Shown here in pieces: positions 46,922 through 56,761 of a DNA stretch of 64,000 nucleotides. The stretch spans positions 5,001 to 69,000 of the forward strand of contig NW_026991455.1 in NCBI RefSeq assembly GCF_036370855.1, given 5' to 3'. Within the stretch, counting starts at the first letter, position 1; each line of letters begins with the position of its first letter. A program made the position numbers and the translations under genes. Origin of the DNA: Dromaius novaehollandiae (lineage: Eukaryota; Chordata; Aves; Casuariiformes; Dromaiidae). Under the pieces are notes generated by a model. The model was not told the origin of the DNA. It searched no databases and worked only from the letters and a program-made list of their open reading frames with translations.

Positions 46922-48453
46922 ATGGGAACAGGACAATCTGCGGGGGTATCCTCCTGTTCTCCTTTAGGATGCATCCTGAAACATTGGAGTAAGTTTGGTG
47001 GGAATCCTTTAACAAGGAGAAAATTAAAGTAATACTGTACTCAGTGGTGGCCAATGTATAAACTGGAGGATGAGGGAAAATGGCCAGAAATGGAAACGCT
47101 AAATTATAATACAATCTTGCAACTTATGTTGTTTTGCAGAAGACAGAACAAACGGGATGAGGTCCCATCTGTAGATTTGTTTTTCTCTCTGAGAAATGGT
47201 CATGAAACTAGAAAAAAATGTAAGCTATTGGTCTCTGATTCAAACGTGTTCATGATGACGAAAGACAAAGAGAAAATGCCTCGGTGTTGCTCTGCTTGTA
47301 GTATTGGGAAAAGATGTTTAAAAGTGGGTGATGAGGAAGAGGATGTACAATTATTGGTCTCTCCGGAAAGAGATCAAAATAGTGTCGATAGCAGAAATAA
47401 GGGAAGTGAGGCATGTAGGCCGATTGCAGGCAGAACTCGGGCTACTCGGGCTCAGCAAAATCCCGTGATTCAGGCCCCGCTGCGTCAAGCAGTCAGACCA
47501 GACGGGATGCCTGTGTATGTGAAGGTCCCTTTTTCAACTACAGATTTAATGAATTGGAAGGAGTTTGCCAGGTCGTACCGAGAAAATCCAGAAAAGATGT
47601 ATCAATCCTTTAAAATGATAACTGAGAATCATAATCCAGACTGGCAGGATTTACAGGTGCTTTTAAATACTTTGCTTGCACCTGAGGAGAAGAGAATGAT
47701 ATTAGATAAAGTTCAAGAGGAGAATGAAAGACAAAATGCTAGAGATGGACCGGACCATTTTAGGCCGGCCCAAGAACCGGATTGGGATCAAAATACAGAG
47801 GCAGGCAGGTTAATGACTAAACAATACCAACAGTTAAGATTATATGGGGTAAAGCATGGAGTACCTAGGCCCCAAAATATTGCGAAACTGTATCAAGTAG
47901 TGCAGGGTAAGAATGAGGATCCCTCTGCATTTTACCAGCGGTTATGTGAAACTGCCTGAAAATGGACAGACTCGGATCCCGAGGAAGAAGCGAACAAGAT
48001 GACTTTTACTACATTATTTGTAGGACAATCAGCACCAGATATAAGGAAAAAGCTTCAGAAAGTAGATGGTATGTCAGGGATGTCAATATCACGGTTAATA
48101 GAAATTGCATATAAGGTGTACAATAACAGGGAAGAAGTACAGAGAAAGGAAAAACAAAAGGAGAAACTGAAAGATAAGAGGCAAAATGCTGCAATTTTGG
48201 CAGCTGCATTTGCCCAGGCACAAACTTCCTCCAGGGAAGAGGTTTTCCGAAAGGACAAGGACGTGGAAGAGGACATAGAGCAGGAGGGAATTTGAGAAAT
48301 AGAATTTCACTGAGGAGAGATCAGTGTGCGATTTGTAGGGAAAAGGGACACTGGAAAAATGAGTGTTCAAGGAAACAATCAGATCATTGGAAACCTCAGT
48401 CTGTATCTGTTCCGGAGGCAGATTTGCTCCTGATTGGTGCAGAAGATTCAGAC
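46922..48453 (+). pseudogene. gag of the outer provirus
   Basis: Starts with Met-Gly-Thr-Gly-Gln-Ser, a typical myristoylated matrix start. A TAA at codon 37 (47,030) interrupts the matrix. The frame then runs on to 47,957 through matrix, p12-like and capsid, with a V-Q-G-K-N-E-D-P-S-A-F homology region just before a TGA. A third piece ends at 48,295. The nucleocapsid with one knuckle C-A-I-C-R-E-K-G-H-W-K-N-E-C (from 48,325) lies in the next frame, so there is a frameshift near 48,250-48,310. One zinc knuckle is normal for gammaretroviruses. The gene stops at UGA 48,454, directly before pro. Confidence 0.87.
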
Positions 48454-48459
48454 TGACGG
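48454..48459 (+). promoter_or_regulatory. gag-pro stop in readthrough context, UGA CGG
   Basis: Nucleocapsid and protease share a frame separated only by TGA, followed by CGG. Gammaretroviruses make Pro-Pol by reading through such a stop, normally UAG. UGA followed by CGG is a leaky context known from alphaviruses. Confidence 0.6.
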
Positions 48460-48838
48460 GGACCAGCGGTTGAGAAATTGGATTCCCTAGCCGAACCCCT
48501 GGTTTCAGTAAAGCTGGGGAACGAAACAGCTAAATTTTTAGTAGACACTGGAGCAACATATTTGGTATTAAATAGCTGTAAGGGACCAATGAGTAAATTC
48601 TCTTTGGTATTAAATAGCTGTAAGGGACCAATGAGTAAATTCTCTATGCCAGTAATTGGGGTCACGGGAAAGCGAGAGGTCAAACCTTTCTTTCAACCAA
48701 TTAAATGTCAAATAGGAAATAGAGTGTTAACACATGAATTCTTATATATGCCAGAAAGCCCATTACCCCTAATGGGGAGGGATTTACTGAATAAACTGGG
48801 GGCACAGATAACCTTTGATAAAAACAAAGTTAAGGTGC
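48460..48838 (+). pseudogene. protease of the outer provirus
   Basis: Aspartic protease with the active site L-V-D-T-G-A-T, an I-G-V-T-G flap-like segment and the C-terminal motif M-G-R-D-L-L. A perfect 42-bp tandem duplication (48,562-48,603 and 48,604-48,645) adds fourteen residues in frame just after the active site, which probably spoils folding. The frame runs into the inserted LTR at 48,839; before that insertion it continued into pol at 56,762. Confidence 0.87.
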
Positions 48839-49789
48839 TGTGGCGGACTGATGAATGAATTTTTTGCCTTAAACATTTCTTGGTGCATGGGGTGCAGGCA
48901 GGCCACAACGACTGAGCTGCTGCGACCCCTGAAAAGGTCTCCCTGCGACCACCCGGGACACACCGAGCCTGCACTGAACGAGACCGCAATCGGGCAGAGA
49001 CTTTGGGATCTGGACTGTAAATTATTGTCCGTTTTTAGAACAACTTCTATAAAACCTGCTTGGCATGAGTGGCTAAATTTGCTGAAGTCTTAGGCCGCAC
49101 TCCCTAGTACAGTGAGAAAGGGCCCAGAGCTGCTGCAGGCGGGAATGATAAGGGCGTTACCAGCAATTTGCATTCCTGTGCACTGCTGAAACAGTGCTAA
49201 TTGCTGAAGTTATCACCTTCTTTGTCAGGACCTTGAGAGCTAATGGCTGGACCTAAGAATGGAGACACACCTGTCAGCAGAAACGGCAAGAGTAAACGGC
49301 CTACCTAGGGACAGTGATGAGACCCAATAAGGAGCAGGAGACCCCAGACCCAAATATTACTATTGGTCTGAACTACCACGTGAGGGGTGGGAAAACTTAA
49401 TTTGAAAAAGCTATAATTGCCGAGGGATTTCTTTGTTCCCCCCCCCCCATCTCCTTCTCACTCCCTCTCTCGGCCCTCGCCCCCTCGTCCCTCGTCGGAG
49501 GCCCCCCAGCTGGAGCTGTGATTCGAGCGGAGTCAGCGGAACATCATCGGCCTCGGAGTGGTGGTAGCTAGCTTCCTCTCTCCTTTTCCAACTTTTCTCT
49601 ATCTTTTCCCCTTACCCTTGTTCCCTTTTTCCCTTCGCCTCCCCTTCGCCTTCCCCTCCCCCCCCCACGCCTTTTCTCCCCAATTCGTGAAAAATAAAGG
49701 TAAAAGGTTGTACGATATTTGACCGGTTTTAGCGTCTTAATCTCGTCCTTGGGATCGTAACGAAACCCTCCCGATATTGGATCGGGACA
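48839..49789 (+). repeat. 5' LTR of inner provirus (951 bp)
   Basis: Ends TGTGGCGG...TCGGGACA. A TATAA-type element lies at about 49,410 (GCTATAATTGC), followed by a pyrimidine-rich R region and AATAAA at 49,693-49,698. A short frame inside (80 codons) occurs in both LTRs but has no supporting feature. Confidence 0.92.
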
Positions 49790-49795
49790 TCTAAT

Positions 49796-49813
49796 TGGCG
49801 TCACGGACAGGAT
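49796..49813 (+). other. primer-binding site of inner provirus
   Basis: TGGCGTCACGGACAGGAT lies six bases after the LTR. The TGG start and position fit a primer site; I could not assign the tRNA (Ser- and Asn-type ends match only in part). Confidence 0.55.
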
Positions 49814-50000
49814 CCCTTGAGACGAGAGTGTCGTACAACCTTATGGTGTGCTGAGCGAGTGTGTGTGAACGAGACGTACGAACAAGTACGAAGTGAGTGC
49901 GGAGTTCCGATCCGCGGTTCCGCTCTCCCGCGAGGGAAGCGGCCGGAGACGAACGAAGCGTAAGGAAGGAGTGAATGGTGAGATTTTTAGTATACTGGTT

Positions 50001-50287
50001 TGTGGTTTGGCTTCCTGAGGGCGTATAGGGGAAAACTGGATTTTAAGGTGTGACCCCCTCAGGACGATATCCCCTTTGTAGGACATTTTTTGTACTAGTA
50101 TACGGTTTGGCCTCCTGAGGGTGTATAGGGGAAACTTGGATTTTAAGGTGTGACCCCCTCAGGATGATATCCCCTTTGTAGGACATTTTTTGTAGTAGCT
50201 TACGGTTTGGCCTCCCGGGAGCGTATAGGGGAAACTTGGACTCCTTTAAGGTCTGGCCCTCCCGGGACGAAATCCCCTTTGTAGGAT
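50001..50287 (+). repeat. three 100-bp leader repeats with a conserved hairpin
   Basis: Units start at 50,001, 50,101 and 50,201 and end just before the Gag ATG. Each holds an inverted pair of nine bases: TCCTGAGGG with CCCTCAGGA in units 1 (50,013/50,056) and 2 (50,113/50,156), and TCCCGGGAG with CTCCCGGGA in unit 3 (50,213/50,259). The pairing is kept while its sequence changes, which points to a functional RNA fold, perhaps packaging or translation control. Confidence 0.85.
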
Positions 50288-51004
50288 ATGGCTGCCCAGA
50301 AGGCAGGCGATTTTTGTGAGGAAATCGAGAAATTATATGACCTTTTGGAAGTACACCGTTCTCGTCCCTCGCCCCCGGGACGAGACTGGGCACGGGACCA
50401 TTGGTTCCAATTGCAAAGTGTAGTGGACCGAATAGCGGTCTTGCAAAAAGAAGCTAAAGCAAAGAGAGGAAAAGGGAAAGCTATTGTTTGCGCTGTGCTA
50501 GGAGCGTGCCTAGCAGCGGCGGTGGAGGACAGGCAGCGGGCACCTTGTCAGGCGGAGGCCGTGGCTGCCGCGCTGCAAGCGGCGCTAACGCCGCTGCAAG
50601 AACAATTATGGGAAACCAAGCGGGCACTGGAGGAGGAGAAGCACCAAGGTCTGATACTGAAAGAGGAGCTAAGAAACCAGCTCCTGAGGGAGGCAGACAC
50701 CCTCACCGAAACTGAGGTGCTGCTCGAGGGAAAAGGGGTACACCAATTTTACCCCCAAAGGGACCTAAAAAGATTAAAGGAGGCCGTAGACGGCCCACCC
50801 CATATGTGCCCACTAGTCAAAACGGAATATGTATACGAGGATGACAGCGACAACCGCCCCCAGGTTGTTACCAAAGAAATCCCTTTCACAGCTACCGAAC
50901 TGGCCAAGCTGCGAAAGGATTTTGCCAAAACGGCTAGGGAATCCGAAACCGAATACGTGTGGAGGGTATCCCTGTCGGGGGGGGGACGGGATCCTGCTAT
51001 CTGA
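50288..51004 (+). pseudogene. Gag N-terminal region with coiled coil (inner provirus)
   Basis: A 238-codon frame. Residues 1-55 are mixed. Residues 60-80 are hydrophobic and Ala-rich, and about 95-150 have the heptad pattern and high Glu/Leu/Lys content of a long coiled coil. Residues 170-230 lead into capsid. The frame is lost at a run of nine G (50,977-50,985): it ends at TGA 51,002 while the capsid sequence goes on one frame over (the frame of 50,829-55,493). There is no Met-Gly myristoylation start, unlike the outer virus. The G-run indel could be a mutation or a sequencing error. Confidence 0.85.
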
Positions 51005-54000
51005 AAAGGAGGCAGAGGGATATTGGGGCCCGGGCGTGTTCCTCACAACTGGCGATCGCCAAGCCCCGTGGTCCCTGACTCAGAGGGCCGCATATTGGGC
51101 AGGGGGGCTGAACCCTTTGGAAAGGGGGGATCCCCTAGCTATAACAGGTTCCGTCGATCAGTTGCTGGAAAGTGTACAAAAGGCAGCTTGTCTGCAAATG
51201 ATGTACGATCGGGAACTCAAGCCGAACTTGAGCTCTCCGATGTTATTGCCAGTAGATCCCGAGCGGATGACTCCCCTAATATGGGGACTTCCTGATTCCC
51301 TGAAACCTATTGGGATTCAATTGCAGGGGAGAATCCAAAATGTGCCCCGCGAGGAGAGAATCGCGGCTGCCCTGGAGGGGATGGTAACCCCCGAGCATGG
51401 TCGGCTAGGGAAAAAGGTGTGGACCTGGGGGGAGATAGCCCAGGAATTGATTAATTATGAGAGAAAATACGGGCCAGTCAGCTGGATTTACCAAAGGGTA
51501 GAAACTAGGGCCGTGCAGGCGGCAGAGCCAGCAAACAAGCCGCTGGCATTTTCTGGGAGGAGCCCAGACTTAGCCAGAAGAGAAAGATCCCTGACCCGGC
51601 AGGGACTATGGCAATTGGGGCTGCAAAAAGGCGTGCCCCGAGACTTGATGGACGGGCTCCCGACCAAAAAACTAGAGCTTCTGGTGCGAAGGTGGTCCGG
51701 ACAGGGACCCCCGCCCAGACCGAAACAACCCCCCGCACCGGCGTTAAACGTGGGGGAGGAGTTCGAGGAGGACAAAAGGGTGGCGGGAAAACTGGCTCCT
51801 CCGCCCCCTCAGGGTGTGGGGGGAGGCGGAGGGCGGATGTTTATAAGACAGCTCACCTGCAATAACAAAGGAGACTTGTTAATCACCCTAGCGGTGGGGC
51901 CGAAGAGAAGGCCTGTAACTTTTTTAATTGACACAGGGGCCCAAATTACAGCGTTAACACGGAGTGAGGCGGAACGGTGTGGCATCTCGGTCCCCTCCAA
52001 ACACCTAATAGTTTTAAGTGCTCTGGGGAAGACCCAGACTGTGCCCATGACCCCGGTAACATTGTGGTTCCCAGGGGAAGAGAGTCCTGTGGACACTATG
52101 GTGGCTGTGGGGCCTTTTCAAATGAACCTCTTAGGCATAGACGTCCTGAAGGGGAAACAGTGGCGGGATTCCCAGGGGAATTCGTGGTCTTTCGGCGTTC
52201 CTCAGGTCAGAAGACTGACCGGAGATTTCGGTGTGGCAGTGCGCTCGCTGCAAGCGACGCCTCCCCTCCCCCCTTCCCGGCTGACTAATGTAAAACCCTA
52301 TCCGTTACCTTTGGGAACGAGAGAGGGAATTAGCCCAGTATTGGAGGACCTGAAAAAACAGGGAGTTGTGATCCCAGCACAGTCCCCCTTCAATTCCCCT
52401 GTATGGCCAGTTCGAAAACCAAATAAGTGGAGACTAACTGTAGACTATTGGCAATTAAATAACAATACAGGCCCATTGATGGCAGCTGTGCCAAACATTG
52501 CTGAATTAATAGTGACTATCCAGGAGCAGTCCCACCCTGTGATGGCAACAACTGATGTCAAAGACATGTTTTTTATGGTCCCTTTGCAGCCTGAGGACCA
52601 AGAGCGTTTTGCCTTCACGTGGGAGGGACAGCAATACACGTTCACCCGACTACCTCAGGGGTACAAGCACTCCCCTACGCTAGCCCATCATGCGCTAGCA
52701 CAAGAGCTTGAAACTGTCCCCATACAGGCAGGAGTCAAAATTTATCAATACATAGATGATGTGCTCGTGGGAGGGAGCCGGGTAGAGGACGTTGAGAAAA
52801 CGCAGTGCGACATTATTGCCCACCTAGAGCGGATAGGGCTGACAATTCCGCCCGAAAAGATTCAAACTCCCTCCAGCGAGGTAAAATTTCTGGGAATTTG
52901 GTGGAGGGGAGGGATGACCTGCATTCCCCCGGATACCCTATCCTCATTGGACTCAATTAAAATGCCGGAGTCCAAGAAGGACTTGCAACATGCTTTAGGG
53001 CTGCTTGTGTTTTGGAGGAAGCACATTCCCGATTTTTCAATTATTGCTAGGCCATTATATGACTTACTATGGAAAAGGGCTCACTGGGAGTGGACCTCGG
53101 TCCACGATGAGGCGTTGCAGCTGCTGGTCTTTGAGGCAAATGCTTACCAGGCCTTGGGGCCAATCCACCCCACCGACCCTATCCAGATTGAATGGGGGTT
53201 TGCCCGGACCGGACTCTCTATCCACCTGTGGCAGAAGGGACCAGAGGGGCCTACACGGCCCATCGGGTTTTATTCACGTAGCTTCAAAGACGCTGAAAAG
53301 CGGTATACTACATGGGAGAAGGGGCTGTTTGTAGTCAGCCTTGCTCTAAGGGAGGCTGAACGAACTATTCGAAAACAACCCCTAGTTCTCCGAGGGCCAT
53401 TTAAGGTGACCAAAGCAGTCCTGGCAGGGACCTCGCCCCCTGACAGGGTGGCTCAGAGAGCCTCTGTACGAAAATGGTATGCACAAATAAAGCATTATTG
53501 TAAAATCTTCTCCGTAACAGAGGCAGCCACTAAAGTATTAAATATACAAGATGAGGCAGACTTGAATAAAGAAACCCCCCAACTTCCCTCTGTAATTCAA
53601 GTAGCTCCCACATTTTCCGATCAGATCCTAAATGCATGGTTCACAGATGCTTCCTCAAAGTGGGAAGGGAAAACCTGGAGATACCGGGCTGTGGCGCTCC
53701 AAGTGGGGACTAAGGAGCAGATCATTACAGAGGGAAAGGGCAGTGCGCAGGTGGGAGAGCTGGCTGCAGTGTGGAGCGTATCCCAATGCAAAAGCCAGGC
53801 TACTTCCCCTGTACACATCTACACGGACTCACATATGGTGTTCAAAGGCTGCCTGAAATGGCTTCCTTTTTGGGAGCAAAATGCCTGGGAGGTTAATAGA
53901 ATAATAAATATATTCGGAGAGCAAAAGATGCTAGTGGGAAAACCTACAAGATTCACACAAAATGGATTATTCCCTCCTTCTGACCCGAGGAGCGAGTTTG

Positions 54001-55493
54001 TTCTTATTCCTGTTTTCAAGGGCGGCGGTCTGACCAAGATGCACCTACTGCCCTGGACCATCCTGATTCAAGGATGCATCCACGAGAGTGACGAACGACC
54101 ATTCCCCCTACCTTCCCCCCACCCATTTAATCCCTTCGAGAACAACGAGTTCGTGTTGCTGGCAAAAGCAGTAAGCCAAACTTTCAATTTAAGCCACTGC
54201 TGGGTTTGCAGAGGACCGATAGGGTTATCAAGCTGGCCGTGGATGTCCACATCCCTCACCCCAGACCAGATCGTAAGCAATTACAGCGAAACCGCGGATG
54301 ACACGTGGAACGACGGTGGGACCTGGCCAATTCAGTTCCCAGCCATGGGACAATATTGTTTAAATTGTACCCAGGAGGGAGGGATTGAAGTGGGGGAAAG
54401 TCAATGGACACTCACTTGTAAGCTACTCGATAAAGACAGGAATCTCCAGCTATGGATGTGGCTCAATGAAACAGGGCACAATTGGGGACTTGGGGGATAC
54501 TGGTCAAACAAAAATGAAACTGTAACTCACCAACGACCCAATTATCCCCCTTACAAGCGAGCCTGCGAATGGAAAGACACTTCTGGGGCTTGGTATTGTA
54601 CCGGCCGAATAGGTGATGGGGCAACCACATTTTTCAGCCCTCTGGGTGACAGAGACACAACTTACTTTCAATTCCCACCAGGGATAAACAGGCCATTTGC
54701 TCAGGGCATCGGAGCTAAGAAGGGGCATTATTGGATCTGTGGACACACAGCATATAAATTTTTACCCGCGGGGTGGTCGGGAATTTGTTACATAGGGATT
54801 ATCAGACCATTGTTTTTCCTTTTACCAGAAACAGGCGGACCTCGGTTAGGCATAAAGGTATATGATAACCTCGGGGACAGAAGGGTTGCCCGTAAGACGC
54901 GATCCATTAAGGTAGATTTGGGTGGGATGCAAAAATGGGGAAATGAGTGGCCTCCTGAACAAATAATTCAACATTATGGGCCTGCAACCTGGAATCCTAA
55001 TGAACTAATATCGGGGGTGAGAGAACCAATTTACAACCTAAAAGTGGCTCTAGAAATTATTACCAACAAAACCGCTGATGCAATAGATCTTTTAACTCTC
55101 CAGTCCCAACAGATGCGCACGGCAATCCTTCAGCACCGCATGGTTTTAGACTATCTGTTAGCTGAAGAGGGAGGGGTGTGTGGGAAATTAAATATTTCCA
55201 ACTGTTGTTTAGAAATAGATGATGTAGGCAAGGTAGTTCTCCAGTTAACCAAAGATATTAGAAAAATAGCCCACGTCCCCGTCCAAACCTGGAACGGCTG
55301 GAGTGGCAATTTGTGGTCCTGGTTACCAGAGGCACCATGGGTGAAACAGTTCATATTGTATTTGTTAGGTGCAATTGCCGCTTTAATGTTTTTTACCTTG
55401 TATAATTCCTTGCTTTGTTCAATTAATCCGACATGTTGTGTCAAATATGCAATTTGTTCCTACCACACCCTGAAGGAGGAAATTGCATATTGA
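50986..55493 (+). CDS. fused capsid-protease-RT-RNase H-Env frame (inner provirus)
   Basis: One frame without a stop (it is open from 50,829) reads five modules. Capsid-like sequence spans about 51,000-51,700, with no Cys-His zinc knuckle. The protease has active site L-I-D-T-G-A-Q near 51,930. RT spans about 52,280-53,080 with Y-I-D-D near 52,750 and L-P-Q-G near 52,650. RNase H spans about 53,630-53,900 with T-D-A-S, G-E-L-A-A and Y-T-D-S. After about 54,020 the frame is Env: Met at 54,039 with a signal-peptide-like start, C-W-V-C near 54,205, a cleavage site R-K-T-R near 54,895, a coiled-coil heptad region, C-x7-C-C near 55,180, a membrane span near 55,340-55,410 and a short tail. Integrase is absent: RNase H passes within about 120 bases into the env splice region, an internal deletion that stays in frame. 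Env itself looks intact and would be made from a spliced RNA. The polyprotein could not support integration alone. Confidence 0.85.
54001..54020 (+). promoter_or_regulatory. env splice acceptor of inner provirus
   Basis: A pyrimidine tract TTCTTATTCCTGTTTTCAAG ends in AG at 54,019-54,020, eighteen bases before the Env start codon at 54,039. Homology with the env copy at 62.7 kb begins just before this tract (from about 53,994). Confidence 0.7.
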
Positions 55494-55810
55494 CATCCAT
55501 ACCACATTTGTCAGCTGTTATACCTGTTGTAACAATCACTTACCTTCGTTAACTCAATTTTGATGTCTATTCTGTGAAGTTAAATGTTGCTAAAATTGTT
55601 AAAGCATGAACTTGCATTGGGCAACACCTCTGTTTAATCACTGTTAAGCACCTTTTACCCGAACCTATATCCTTCCTTTTACTCTTCCCGCGACGTGTTC
55701 TACACTTTCTATACTTCCTTCTGATCTCTATCTCATATCACCACTGTGAACAAAGGCTATGAAGACTTCAGGAAGGAGACATACCAATCAATGTTTAAGT
55801 CACGGGGTGG
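55494..55810 (+). other. env 3' untranslated region of inner provirus
   Basis: AT-rich, no frame. It ends in a short purine stretch CACGGGGTGG directly before the 3' LTR, the expected place of the polypurine tract. Confidence 0.6.
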
Positions 55811-56761
55811 TGTGGCGGACTGATGAATGAATTTTTTGCCTTAAACATTTCTTGGTGCATGGGGTGCAGGCAGGCCACAACGACTGAGCTGCTGCGACCC
55901 CTGAAAAGGTCTCCCTGCGACCACCCGGGACACACCGAGCCTGCACTGAACGAGACCGCAATCGGGCAGAGACTTTGGGATCTGGACTGTAAATTATTGT
56001 CCGTTTTTAGAACAACTTCTATAAAACCTGCTTGGCATGAGTGGCTAAATTTGCTGAAGTCTTAGGCCGCACTCCCTAGTACAGTGAGAAAGGGCCCAGA
56101 GCTGCTGCAGGCGGGAATGATAAGGGCGTTACCAGCAATTTGCATTCCTGTGCACTGCTGAAACAGTGCTAATTGCTGAAGTTATCACCTTCTTTGTCAG
56201 GACCTTGAGAGCTAATGGCTGGACCTAAGAATGGAGACACACCTGTCAGCAGAAACGGCAAGAGTAAACGGCCTACCTAGGGACAGTGATGAGACCCAAT
56301 AAGGAGCAGGAGACCCCAGACCCAAATATTACTATTGGTCTGAACTACCACGTGAGGGGTGGGAAAACTTAATTTGAAAAAGCTATAATTGCCGAGGGAT
56401 TTCTTTGTTCCCCCCCCCCCATCTCCTTCTCACTCCCTCTCTCGGCCCTCGCCCCCTCGTCCCTCGTCGGAGGCCCCCCAGCTGGAGCTGTGATTCGAGC
56501 GGAGTCAGCGGAACATCATCGGCCTCGGAGTGGTGGTAGCTAGCTTCCTCTCTCCTTTTCCAACTTTTCTCTATCTTTTCCCCTTACCCTTGTTCCCTTT
56601 TTCCCTTCGCCTCCCCTTCGCCTTCCCCTCCCCCCCCCACGCCTTTTCTCCCCAATTCGTGAAAAATAAAGGTAAAAGGTTGTACGATATTTGACCGGTT
56701 TTAGCGTCTTAATCTCGTCCTTGGGATCGTAACGAAACCCTCCCGATATTGGATCGGGACA
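55811..56761 (+). repeat. 3' LTR of inner provirus (951 bp)
   Basis: Same length as the 5' LTR (offset 6972), with no difference that I can see, including an equal run of eleven C. Followed directly by the target duplicate GGTGC. Confidence 0.92.

Larger units (their letters stand above)
48839..56761 (+). mobile_element. inner provirus, ENS-1/Soprano-like, 7923 bp, two seemingly identical LTRs
   Basis: LTRs of 951 bp at 48,839-49,789 and 55,811-56,761 (TG...CA) enclose a 6021-bp interior: primer site, a leader with three 100-bp repeats, a coiled-coil Gag N-terminus, and then one long frame of capsid, protease, RT, RNase H and Env. It inserted in the pro/pol border of the outer provirus with the 5-bp duplication GGTGC (48,834-48,838 and 56,762-56,766). 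I see no base difference between the LTRs, so it is very young. The assignment to the chicken ENS-1/ERNI (Soprano) group rests on a coiled-coil Gag of similar size and a tandem repeat before it; this is inference. Integrase is missing. Confidence 0.9.

Noticed and set aside
48850..49093. 80-codon frame inside the 951-bp LTR (also at 55,823-56,065)
   Set aside because: Identical in both LTRs by descent, no known domain, and it overlaps promoter sequence.
49981..50290. CRISPR-like array
   Set aside because: Three direct repeats of 100 bp without spacers in a retroviral leader; not a CRISPR array and not a prokaryotic genome.
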